Positions 41,891-51,184 of a stretch of 64,000 nt of DNA are shown one piece after another. Source of the stretch: Hordeum vulgare subsp. vulgare. Its lineage: Eukaryota > Streptophyta > Magnoliopsida > Poales > Poaceae. Where the stretch lies: positions 549,199,763-549,263,762 of the forward strand of contig NC_058524.1 in the NCBI RefSeq assembly GCF_904849725.1, given 5' to 3'. The stretch's first letter is position 1, and each line of letters begins with the position of its first letter. A model generated the notes under the pieces. The model was given only the letters and a program-made list of their open reading frames with translations. It did no database searches and was not told the origin of the DNA. Made by a program: the position numbers and the translations under genes.

Positions 41891-42876
41891 AATCTTCGTT
41901 TCCGGACCATTCCGGAAACCCTCGTGACGTCCGTGATCTCATCCGGGACTCCGAACAACATTCGGTAACCAACCATATAACTCAAATACGCATAAAACAA
42001 CGTCGAACCTTAAGTGTGCAGACCCTGCGGGTTCGAGAACTATGTAGACATGACCCGAGAGACTCCTCGGTCAATATCCAATAGCGGGACCTGGATGCCC
42101 ATATTGGATCCTACATATTCTACGAAGATCTTATCGTTTGAACCTCAGTGCCAAGGATTCGTATAATCCCGTATGTCATTCCCATTGTCCTTCGGTATGT
42201 TACTTGCCCGAGATTCGATCGTCAGTATCCGCGTACCTATTTCAATCTCGTTTACCGACAAGTCTCTTTACTCGTTCCGTAATACAAGATCCCGCAACTT
42301 ACACTAAGTTACATTGCTTGCAAGGCTTGTGTGTGATGTTGTATTACCGAGTGGGCCCCGAGATACCTCTCCGTCATACGGAGTGACAAATCCCAGTCTT
42401 GATCCATACTAACTCAACTAACACCTTCGGAGATACCTGTAGAGCATCTTTATAGTCACCCAGTTACGTTGCGACGTTTGATACACACAAAGCATTCCTC
42501 CGGTGTCAGTGAGTTATATGATCTCATGGTCATAGGAATAAATACTTGACACGCAGAAAACAGTAGCAACAAAATGACACGATCAACATGCTACGTCTAT
42601 TAGTTTGGGTCTAGTCCATCACGTGATTCTCCCAATAACGTGATCCAGTTATCAAGCAACAACACCTTGTTCATAATCAGAAGACACTGACTATCATCGA
42701 TCAACTGGCTAGCCAACTAGAGGCATGCTAGGGACGGTGTTTTGTCTATGTATCCACACATGTAAATGAGTCTTCATTCAATACAATTATAGCATGGATA
42801 ATAAACTATTATTTTGATACAGGAATTATAATAATAACTATATATTTATTATTGCCTCTAGGGCATAATTCCAACA

Positions 42877-42881
42877 GGGAG
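42877..42881. repeat. Target-site duplication, right copy (GGGAG)
   Basis: It is identical to 5507-5511 and is followed by TA (42882-42883), the right-hand target dinucleotide of the interrupted MITE. Confidence 0.85.
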
Positions 42882-42883
42882 TA

Positions 42884-43190
42884 CATTTTAGCGACATGAA
42901 TATCGGTGACAGCTTACGGTGGTGTTTACACGGTTGCTGCATGCGGTCAAGGATGTTTTAACCATCTTGGGTGGCGGCATAATGGTATGAAAATGATCAA
43001 AGCTAATTACAAATTTGTGCTCCATGAAAATGTTAGTTGGAAAGAACTGTTGAGCCTAACCACATATCTGAAGTTAGCAAAGGTGAAAATTGAAATCATG
43101 TGTTTCATACACCTTGCATTGCTCTTTGGTACCGCGCTCTTTTTATTTTGTGTAATGGTTAGCTAGAGTATAGGACGACTCTGTGTCAAG
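42884..43190. other. Unclassified sequence right of the array
   Basis: One plus-strand open frame of 86 codons (42906-43166) is present, with no recognisable domain. Before the array inserted, this sequence was contiguous with the LINE and MITE region at 5190-5511. I see no supported feature. Confidence 0.3.
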
Positions 43191-43194
43191 AGAG

Positions 43195-43980
43195 GGGCGG
43201 TGAATATTTTGCAAGTCTACTATTAATACACAAGACAGCTGTAAGTTTACCATTGACACCTAATTGGGCCTGACCCATTTATTTATCTCAGTTGCAAGTC
43301 CATCCTTTATAGGTAGCTAGTAGGTTCAATCCCTTTTTGTCCTACTTGCAAGTCCACCTCCTACATGCAGTTGGGCCCATCTCAATTTATTTGGCTACAG
43401 TTGCAAGTTCACCCTCAATACGCAACAGGACCTTATTTTTATTTCCGTTGAATGTCCATCCTCGACACGCAGCCGCGGTGAGCTTTTTTGTCCCAGTTGC
43501 AACTCCAGCCCACCACACAACTTGGGGACCCGTCTTTTCTCACGCCTGAGTCGCAAGTCCATGCTTGACCCGCAAGTGCAACCGAACCCATTTATGTCCT
43601 AGTTACAAGTTCAACTACATCCATCGGATGCAACTAAGGGGCTCACCTTTTTTGTCCCACTTGCACGACCACCGTCGATACCTAACGGGTCGTGTCTAAT
43701 TTTTTGTCACAGTTGAAAGTGCACCATGGACACGTAATTGGGGAGGAGGCCTTGACCTCTTTTTGTCCCAGTTACAACTCCATTCTCGATACACAGTTGG
43801 GTGGGCAATCCATTTTTGTCTCAATTGCAAGCCCACCCTCGACGTGTGACCAAACACGACTTTTTTTTCTCCTAGTTGCAAGTCCAATCTCGACACACAA
43901 GTGCATGCGTGCAATGAGACTACAATTAGGGGCGGGAGGAGAGTTGTCGGCCAGTTACATATCCACATTAAAACAATCAT
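43195..43980. repeat. Degenerate minisatellite, period about 50-60 bp
   Basis: The phrase TTTTTGTCCCAGTTGCAAGTCCA followed by a CTCGACACGCA-like word recurs about a dozen times with substitutions and length drift (for example near 43300, 43350, 43400, 43490, 43550, 43605, 43655, 43710, 43765, 43820 and 43870). There is no coding sense. Confidence 0.75.
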
Positions 43981-44998
43981 GATCTTTAAAAAATACATTT
44001 CCATCTTTTTTTATAAGTCTTAAACATTTCGTTAAAATCGTGAACTTTTTTTGGAATCACAATTTCTTTCAATTGTTTAGATTTTTTAATAGTATTTTTT
44101 TCAACACAGTGGACATTTTTTAATTTCATGATAGTTTTCTATTTGCCAGCTTTTAAAATTGTGAACAACAACTTTTAAAATATGTGAACATTTTACAGAA
44201 TTGCAAATTCTTATCTAATTTGAGGAATTTTTAAAATTTTCTGTAATTAATCTGCATCATGTCATGTCATTTCTGGTGTAATTTGTGAGAAGAGAAAAGG
44301 TTCGCTTCTCCCTTAGGGATGGACTATTTGATTGTTTCATTGGTATCATTATTTCTTTGGACGGCAATCCATCTTCTCAAAGTGAAGTGACACCTAAAAT
44401 CCAAGAGTGAAAAAGGTCCATGCTCGCTTTAGATGATATGCCGGTTCAGTCTCTCGAATATGTTCATAGAGATACGATGTGTATGTGCTAATAATAATAA
44501 GTATATACGTATATATATAAGTATTTGCGTTTGTATTGTGTTAAAAAAGTCGACGTTTGCAAGTAACCGAGCCAGGTCGCCTACACGATCGGGCTTACTG
44601 ATTTTTGTCATGTGGGTAAGAAAATGACCAAATAAACAGAAGTAGCTACCTGTAAAAAAAATGCTACTAGCAAAGATCGTGCAGGGTCCTTGAACAAGCA
44701 AACTGATGTTGGCAATATGCTATTGAAAATGTACGTGGTAACTCCTGTGTAAATGAGATAGTAATATACGCATGACGAACTATGCAGCTCACTCACAAAC
44801 ACCCTATTAATGTTTTCAACCAGAAAAAAGTAATTGAAAACATGGACCCATAACTGAAGTGTAAATTACACTGGAATATACACACCACATGCGCCATAAC
44901 TTCCACAAAAGACACCATGATAACTTTGATCCTGAGAAAAGTTGTTGAAAACATACCCATGTATCTTCTGTGAAAACTTTGATCGTGAGAAAAGTTGT
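43981..44998. other. AT-rich intergenic sequence, no gene seen
   Basis: 43985-44290 is a very AT-rich stretch with recurring TTTTTTAAAATT and GTGAACA words, common in Triticeae repeats. 44800-44998 has a near-direct repeat (ACTTTGATCCTGAGAAAAGTTGTT and ACTTTGATCGTGAGAAAAGTTGTT, about 55 bp apart). No gene is supported. Confidence 0.5.
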
Positions 44999-45149
44999 TA
45001 AATACACTAGCAGTCACTAAAGTTGAGGCCGAAGCATAATACGGTCACTGAACTTCAGAATACACTCAATACGATCATTAAATACGAGTTGTGGTGATTA
45101 TACGGTCACTGCTCACCGTATAGCTATGTATTCTGTTGAGTTGACCGGT
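44999..45149 (+). repeat. Left terminal inverted repeat
   Basis: About 150 bp, pairing with 46493-46640. It contains repeated TACGGTCACTG-like words. The inner edge is at GACCGGT. Confidence 0.75.
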
Positions 45150-45411
45150 CAAACATCGTTGGAAAATTTCAAAAAACCCCTCGAGTTGTTTCGTCCGTCA
45201 CCGGCCACTCGGGCTCCTGGCCACCCCGCGCTGCCACTCGCCCCGCTAGCCCCTCTACTCCGCCCGGCGACCCCACCGCCGCGCCCTCCGGTGACCTCGC
45301 TGCCTCGTGCGCTTCGCTGCCGCCAACCGCACCGCGCCTGCGCCCGGAGCACCGTCCGCACGCAGCCCCACCTAGCCTCGCTGCGGCCCAGCCTTGCCCC
45401 TCTGCCGCAAC

Positions 45412-46154
45412 CTAGCCCTGCGTCGGACCTCGCTGCTGGCCCCTCCTCCGGCGAGATCCGAGGCCGCCGCCTCCGGATCCGCTCGGCCGAGGAGGAGGAC
45501 GAGCAGATGCCGGAGCGAAGGCGGTGGGAGAGGTCGATGGCGTCGCGGTGGTTGGGGTCGAGGGCGAGGAGTGCGAGGGTGTCGGCAAGCGCGAGCTCGT
45601 GGCGGCTGAGTGCCTCAAGCACGGGGGCGTGGCGGAGAAGATCCCGCGGGAAGCGTGGCTCATCGTGGAGCGCGAGGGATGGCCACGCGGGGCAAGGCGG
45701 AGGGCGAGCTCGTACTGCCGCAGCGCACCGGCGTAGTCGCGCGACTGGAACAGGCGGTTGCCTTCCTCCTTGAGCTCGTGCGCGTGGAGAAGGAGCACTC
45801 CGGGCTCCACTCGGGTTGGGAGTGGATGAGCCGGATTCATGGCTTCGGGGTGAGGCCGGCGGAGTCGAGGGAGTGGCGGGGGAAATCGTCGTGGTCGTGG
45901 AAGGAGGACGACGACGACGAAGAGATGGAGAAGCGGGAGGAGGCAAGGGAGAGGGACGCCTTGGAATCGGAGTTGTCGCGGAGGAGCGGCGCCACAGAGA
46001 GGTCCGACGCGCAGCCGCTGTTCCGCTGGAGGAGGAGGAGCTTAAGGGACCTGGCCGCCGACGAGCTAGACGCCCTCGACGGGGTCGTCGGCACCGGCGA
46101 AGGGGACCGTGGAGGCGACGACGACGGGCCCTTCTCCTGCAGCATGCCCTTCAT
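45412..46154 (-). pseudogene. Captured TPR-domain gene fragment, frameshifted
   Basis: On the minus strand a 105-codon Ser/Pro-rich frame starts at 46154 and ends at 45837. A second frame overlaps it by ATGA and contains HELKEEGNRLFQSRDYAGAL and RQYELALRLAPRG, the first TPR of the plant TPR/PB1-type co-chaperone-like proteins. In a third frame, at about 45640-45500, LEALSRHELALADTLALLAL and DPNHRDAIDLSHRL give the next TPR. Internal sequence between them appears deleted, and at least two frame changes break the gene. A TATA-like CTATATATGC at 46320-46311 on the minus strand suggests that the parent promoter was captured too. The parent gene identity within the TPR family is not resolved. Confidence 0.6.
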
Positions 46155-46310
46155 GCCGCACTCGTGCTGCTACTGCCCTGCGCCGTGGTGCCCGCCGTAC
46201 TGCCCGCGCTCCGCCATTGCTCCTTCCTTTCCTCCTTGCTTTGCTGCATCGGCCGCCGGTAGAGTGGAGTGGAGTGAGTTGAGGTGGAGAGGAGATCGAG
46301 GCCACGGGTG

Positions 46311-46320
46311 CATATATAGG
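46311..46320 (-). promoter_or_regulatory. TATA-like box upstream of captured TPR fragment
   Basis: CTATATATGC on the minus strand, about 160 bp before the first ATG (46154) of the captured fragment and inside the long-TIR element. Confidence 0.35.
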
Positions 46321-46492
46321 AGGAAGAAGCGGTGACACGTAGGGAGGAGGCGAGGTACGTGGTGGGGGTGGAGGATTGCATGGGCTACACCGGGCGAGAG
46401 AGCTGACACGGTGCAAAAAAGAGAGCCTTTGTTGGCTTCCTGGAGCTATACATAGAGCAATTGAAAACACATGTAGCCGTAGTCGAAACAAT

Positions 46493-46640
46493 ACCGGTCA
46501 ACTCAACTCAACAGAATACAGAGCTATACGGCGAGGAGTGACCGTATAATCACCACAACTCGTATTCAATGACCGTATTGAACGTATTCTAAAGTCCAAT
46601 TGTGCTTCAGCCTCAACTTCAGTGACTGCTAGCGTATTTA
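46493..46640 (-). repeat. Right terminal inverted repeat
   Basis: About 148 bp, the inverted partner of 44999-45149. It lacks one ACGGTCACTGA-like word present on the left. Confidence 0.75.
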
Positions 46641-46679
46641 TCTCGCATTGTAATACACACACATTATAGGTTGGAAATT

Positions 46680-47285
46680 TCTTTTAGAGCTCGGACTCCA
46701 TGGTGGCCTTCATATTTGAAATTCAAAATTCATAAAAAATCATATTTTTCAGTTCAAACTTTTTTGAAAAAAAGTTACAGATATATACAAAGTTGTCAGA
46801 ATCGCGATTCTGAATCGGATCAGAGCTCCGATGGCAGGATCGCAAATCGTAGAATATTCACTATCAGGATCGTAAAAACGTAGATTCTATGAATCAAAAT
46901 CGTAGAATCATACGGGTTAGTATGGATCGTAAAGTCGTAGAATCATACAACAGAATCGCGATTCTAACAACCTTGGATGTATATCAAGGCATAATGCACA
47001 AGTGTGTAAAATTTCAGATCAAAACAGGTTGAAACGAGGGTTATGTGAACAAAAACAAATCTAAGGCTTTTTAACACATGATAATATTCATCATTCCAAG
47101 CTTTGAATTTGTCTTTTTTTATACAGGTCGCAATTCATAGTATTTCATCGTGAATTTTTACATACATGTACATTATATCCTCACATACATGCATATTTTT
47201 TCAGAATTTTTTGAAACCAGAAATTTCTGATTTTTGATTTTTTTTCAAATCCGGCCTTCATGGAGCTCGGGAGCCAAAAGGCCTT
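46680..47285. mobile_element. Putative AT-rich non-autonomous DNA transposon
   Basis: The left side reads TTTTAGAGCTCGGACTCCATGGTGGCC. The right side, reverse complemented, reads TTTTGGCTCCCGAGCTCCATGAAGGCC. Both are followed inward by ATTTGAAA and AT-rich sequence. The imperfect inverted repeat and absence of coding fit a MITE-like element. It is interrupted by the smaller element at 46792-46971. Confidence 0.45.
46792..46971. mobile_element. Small MITE nested in the AT-rich element
   Basis: The ends are inverted: GTTGTCAGAATCGCGATTCTG on the left and, reverse complemented, GTTGTTAGAATCGCGATTCTG on the right. AGAATCGCGATTCT is itself a palindrome. The interior has repeated ATCGTAGAATC words. 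It is about 180 bp and no clear target duplication is seen. Confidence 0.6.
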
Positions 47286-47289
47286 ACTC

Positions 47290-47870
47290 CACTATAGGTG
47301 TGCTATCTTATTTAGCCAATGCATGGTAACATTTGACCCCCAAAAAAATTGGTCAAAAACATATTAACATGAGATCTAGTTTCAAAGATCTTGTTGCGAT
47401 AGATTTTATATAAAAACAGATTTTTAAGTGGGTTGGCGATTTGAGCTAGAAGAGATTTGAATTTTTGAAATAAAAGGAGTCTAGGATGAAATCAACTTTT
47501 ACCTAGTGCATACATGCATGTGCATGTGGAGAAGGATGAGGAAAACATTTTTATGTCCGTGGTATATATAGTGAAAATACCATGATAACTTACCTATCAT
47601 AGGCGTGGTAACATATGCAGCCCACGCAGAAACTTTGGATCCAAAAAAGTCATCACCAACATAGAAACTAGTTTCGAAGAACTCATTGCGTTGAGTCCTT
47701 TATTTGAAAACATATTTTCAATACGATCAATGGTTTAAGTTATAAAACCTTTTAAATTTGAAAAATAGTAGAATTCAGAATGACATCAGCCTTTGGTCCT
47801 CTAGTACATGAATGTAATTAAGGAGTGCACGTGCAAAGCGAGGGAGTCATCCTAGTATGGAAAATGCTTC
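47290..47870. repeat. Two diverged tandem copies of a repeat of about 280 bp
   Basis: Shared order of words: GTGGTAACAT / GTAACATTTG, CCAAAAAA, CAACATA / AACATATTAA, GAAACTAGTTTC / ATCTAGTTTCAAAGA, TTGCG, TTTTAAATTTG / TTTGAATTTTTGAAA, AGAATGACATCA / AGGATGAAATCA, and a closing GTGCATGTG / GTGCACGTG. Non-coding. Confidence 0.4.
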
Positions 47871-50050
47871 CTATCTATAGGCTGAAGACACTCCAGCGCG
47901 AGACTATTCGAAGACCGTCGATCTGATCTAAATCCGACGCTCAATATTTTGCTTTGTTTGTAAATAAAAAATAGAAAAAACGCATCCGAGTAACTACCCG
48001 CAACCCCATGCGTAAATCACTCCCCCTAATCCCTCCAGAATCCATCGTCCCTAATGGCACGCTCCACCCACAGACCTTTCTCTACCTCGGTGGCCCCAGA
48101 TCCGCTTCTTTGCCCGCATCTCTCTCCCTAGGTGGCTGCGACCGCCATGTCCATCCCGTTCGTTGCATCACCAGGCTGCGTGGACATTGAAGCGTATGTC
48201 GGAGCACGTACCTCCTGTGTACCGGCGAACCAGCAGTTGCGTCGGGTCCTTCCCCCGGCCTAATTCGAAGTCCCCTCTCATGATCGAAGGTATCAGTTTG
48301 CGTGAATCATCCCTATTTCCATCATCGCTTGTCCCCACTACAAACTCATCTATTATTCTGAATTTGTTTCTACTAATTTCTGTGCCTAATTCCACTCATA
48401 GATGTTCATGCTACGCCCAATATTGTGTTGTTGGCTGTCAAATTGGTCTTTTCGGTATAGTTCATCACCAAATCATCAACAAAACTAGGTGTTTATTTGG
48501 TATTTAGTTCTCCAAAGCTCTCCTAGCCATATCACGCAGTTGTAATTATTACTATTCATATGATAACAATTGAGGTAGCAATGTTTTCGTGCTTCTTACA
48601 TATGAAGCTTTTAAAGTATACCACATATGATTTTGCTGCCTTGACAATGTGCATCAATAGCTCACCATACATTTGTTTCGTCACTGCAGTTCACTCCATG
48701 GCTTCTTTTCCCTAGATAGCTTTCTTCCATAGTTCAACCAAATTCCATGAAATTTCTGGAACGCAGGTGAGACATCTTTGACTTCTTCTCACCGCTGACT
48801 TCCATTCACGGTGGTCATAGCCTCAAGTTGTATGTGCGACATTTACGGTGATGTAGAAGACACAAAGGAGCACAAACATGCCATATTTCCATGCCTGGGT
48901 GGATATCACTGGTGGGTAAGAATTATAAGATGATGATGATGTTGTTGACAGAAGCAACACTGAGCTGTCATCTAGCCCTAGTTCAAGAAATTTTCAATTT
49001 TTGTCAGAAGCAAACTATAATATCTTTGTAAGCAATGTTTTGATTGATGTAAAGAAATATTTGTTCTGCTAGAATCAATTGAATGTTACACTCGGAAAAT
49101 AAAATCAGCCGTTTGAAGTGTATGTAAAAAATCATTACACTGTACCTATTCATTTTACTATGTCGAAGCAACCTTCTGCTCGCATGGAAGCAATTTCTCC
49201 ACTCATGTGCTAAAATTACAATTTCTCCACAAGTGTGCTGCAATTATCTTTTTTTCCTGCTTCATACGACTGGGTCCATGCTTCACTAAACACACACTTC
49301 GATTACAAGTCTTCTCTCCTTCATGCAACTTTTTTTCATCTTTCAATGGTTGTGTGCTCCAAATTCAATCATCAGAGCCTGTCACATCGAAGACATCACT
49401 TGCGAATCCATGTCTCACCTTCGGTCGACAATGACTAGTGCTACTAGCTTGTTTAATATATAAAGCATGTAAGAAACACAAGTATTGCAGAAGGTGTCTC
49501 ATGTGACAATATAAGAAGCAAATTGATGACAAGGATGAACCAAATATTTAGGGCATTGAAAACATGTTATATGGATAAATAAAGCATGTCAATTTTCAGT
49601 CAACATCGAAGCAAATTTCAATAGGTAAGGAAGCCGATTTTCATATCGACGGAAACAATGATTTGGTGCATCGGAAATAAATTAGTACAGTAGAAACAAA
49701 TATTTTCGGCGTCGCTTTGGTTACAATGGAAGCATTTTTTGTTAATATTAGATAAGGAAACAAACTACAGGTTGAGAAGTTTAATTTAGAATTTATTTTC
49801 TGAGATGTGTATTGCATCCTAGAATTATTGATCTGTTTCCTCAAATCACGTGATGTGTTGGCAGTTATGGGTTTTCTCCAATCACGTACGTAAGAAATTC
49901 CTTGGCGCATGTCCCATGCCCATGCTATCAATGCTCCGCAAGCTTCTGATGGATCGCCAGGGATCGGTACCAGATCGACGGTCAACGATTAGTCTGCTAA
50001 AATGAAAAGCATCGGTAGTGTGCTGCCTAGCACTGCCATCTATAGGCTAA
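47870..50050. mobile_element. Possible non-autonomous DNA transposon
   Basis: Near the left edge GACCGTCGATCTGATC (47926) faces its inverted partner GATCGACGGTC (near 49973), and CTATAGGCT words lie just outside each. The interior (48000-48300) has a pyrimidine-rich, UTR-like stretch and short frames with no recognised domain. The remainder is AT-rich. Ends are not precisely defined. Confidence 0.3.
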
Positions 50051-50349
50051 AGAGACATGTGATTGATGGTTAAGCTTAACTTCCACTCTATTGCCAATTA
50101 GTGTGGTCCTGTAATAATAATAGTAATAATTTGACATTTTTGACACACTAAAGCCAACAAAGTGGAAGAGGTTGGGGGGAGGGGCAATAGCCCCCTTCTC
50201 GGGGTTGGCATCTTCTTGCTCGGGTATATTACCTTTGGAAGTTGCTCATGCAAGGAATGGGTTAGCAACTTGGCATTGTATGCTTTGATGTGAAGGCGAC
50301 GAAACTTATCTTCACAAAGGTATGGACTGAGTGGTTCATGGGATCGTTG

Positions 50350-51180
50350 GCACACTAGTGAAGGCGCCTGCTATACAAACGATTTTTAACCTCTTTCTGT
50401 GATGTAGTCTCAAACCGTTGTCTTGCATGTGTAGGCGATAGGGAGGGCCTATCCCACATGACATGGAAAACCCATCGGCGATGCCTGCGTCTGGTCACTC
50501 ATGATGGACAAAAATATATCGTGTGCGGTTGGAAGGGCCATCACAAACAGATATATTGGGGAAGTTGTGTGAGATGTGCTTAGCATACCACAGAGAGAAT
50601 CCCAAACGTACGTTTTCGTTCGTATTGTACATCACACAGAATTTTCTGCATAACATCGTCTGTGTTAGGGGTTGCCACCACGCACGTTGACTAGAAGAAA
50701 CTGTTTGGCATAGGGCTTCCATCACACACATGTTTTAGGTGAAAACGATTGTGAATGGGTGTTCTAACGCACACAGTTGTCGGTCGAAAGTCGTGTGTGA
50801 TTTTTCACTGATCCAACCCACCAACTTTTCAGAAACCGTATGGGTTTATTGGTCATCACTCACGGTGTTCTTTGACAAACCGTATGTATAGAAACTCCAA
50901 TAATCATGCGAATTGCTCTATAATTTATAATCCAGCTAGTAATTAAATTGACGCTTCATATCAAGCACACAATATATTTCATTTCGTATTATGGCAACCA
51001 GGATTTCATAATTGAAATACATCAGAGTACAACATCATATAGGCATATACTACCTAGCTACCCAATTATACGACATGACCAAGTTTCACACGCAACATCT
51101 AAAACCTTTAGAAAGTAGCATCATATACGGTAAACAGATGAATCTCATCTAGAAAATGTTGAAGAAGAAGGCAAATATTG
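50350..51180. other. Subterminal-repeat region, CACTA-like flavour
   Basis: It starts CACACTAGTGAAGGCGCC and then has many variants of CACACGGTT / CCGTGTGTGAT-like words on both strands (for example near 50690-50900). Clustered subterminal repeats of this kind are typical of CACTA and similar DNA transposons. No matching right terminus was found. 50050-50350 just before it holds nothing that I can support. Confidence 0.35.
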
Positions 51181-51184
51181 ATCG

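Larger units (their letters stand above)
5512..42876 (-). mobile_element. Tandem Angela/BARE-like Copia array: 6 LTRs, 5 internal domains
   Basis: LTRs start at 5512, 12618, 19726, 26833, 33942 and 41054, so the unit lengths are 7106, 7108, 7107, 7109 and 7112 bp. Internal domains are 5285-5288 bp. All units point the same way (minus strand) and neighbours share one LTR. One GGGAG duplication brackets the whole 37,365 bp. LTR ends, PBS, PPT and gag-pol order fit Copia, and the LTR sequence is recognisable as Angela/BARE-1/WIS. The units differ by scattered single-base changes and a few short indels. The likely origin is a single insertion expanded by unequal LTR recombination. Confidence 0.9.
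41054..42876 (-). repeat. LTR6, outer 5' LTR of the array
   Basis: 1823 bp. It differs from LTR1-LTR5 near 42811-42825, where it reads TTTTGATACAGGAATT and the other five have the shorter CTTACAGAAATT. It also has GGGCCTTTCCTTGG near 41544 and TTGCTTTG near 41685 (shared with LTR5). It is followed by the right GGGAG target duplication. Confidence 0.92.
44999..46640. mobile_element. Long-TIR non-autonomous element with captured gene (Pack-MULE-like)
   Basis: The outer ends are inverted copies of each other for about 148 bp. 44999-45149 reads TAAATACACTAGCAGTCACT... to GAGTTGACCGGT, and the reverse complement of 46493-46640 reads TAAATACGCTAGCAGTCACT... to GAGTTGACCGGT, with one indel. The 1.3 kb between them is much more GC-rich than its surroundings and carries a TPR gene fragment. 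Long TIRs plus a GC-rich captured gene fit a Pack-MULE. I could not see a 9 bp target duplication, so superfamily assignment is tentative. The left CACTAG could also suggest a CACTA-type end, but the right end does not match it. Confidence 0.65.

Noticed and set aside
5512..42876. Regularly spaced repeats as a CRISPR-like array
   Set aside because: The period is 7.1 kb with LTR ends, PBS, PPT and gag-pol between repeats. This is a eukaryotic retrotransposon array.
5512..42876. Array as a pure assembly duplication
   Set aside because: Every unit and LTR has private changes and the unit lengths differ (7106-7112 bp), so copies are not simple duplicates. The exact unit number still needs long reads.
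42906..43166. 86-codon plus-strand frame right of the array
   Set aside because: No recognisable domain, no upstream signals, and it lies in repeat-rich sequence. I could not support it as a gene.
44999..45010. CACTA transposon end at the left TIR
   Set aside because: The left end contains CACTAG, but the right end gives CGCTAG in the matching position and no 3 bp target duplication is visible.
45126..45773. Plus-strand 215-codon frame in the GC-rich captured segment
   Set aside because: The recognisable TPR motifs are on the opposite strand. The plus-strand frame is an Arg/Ser-rich shadow.
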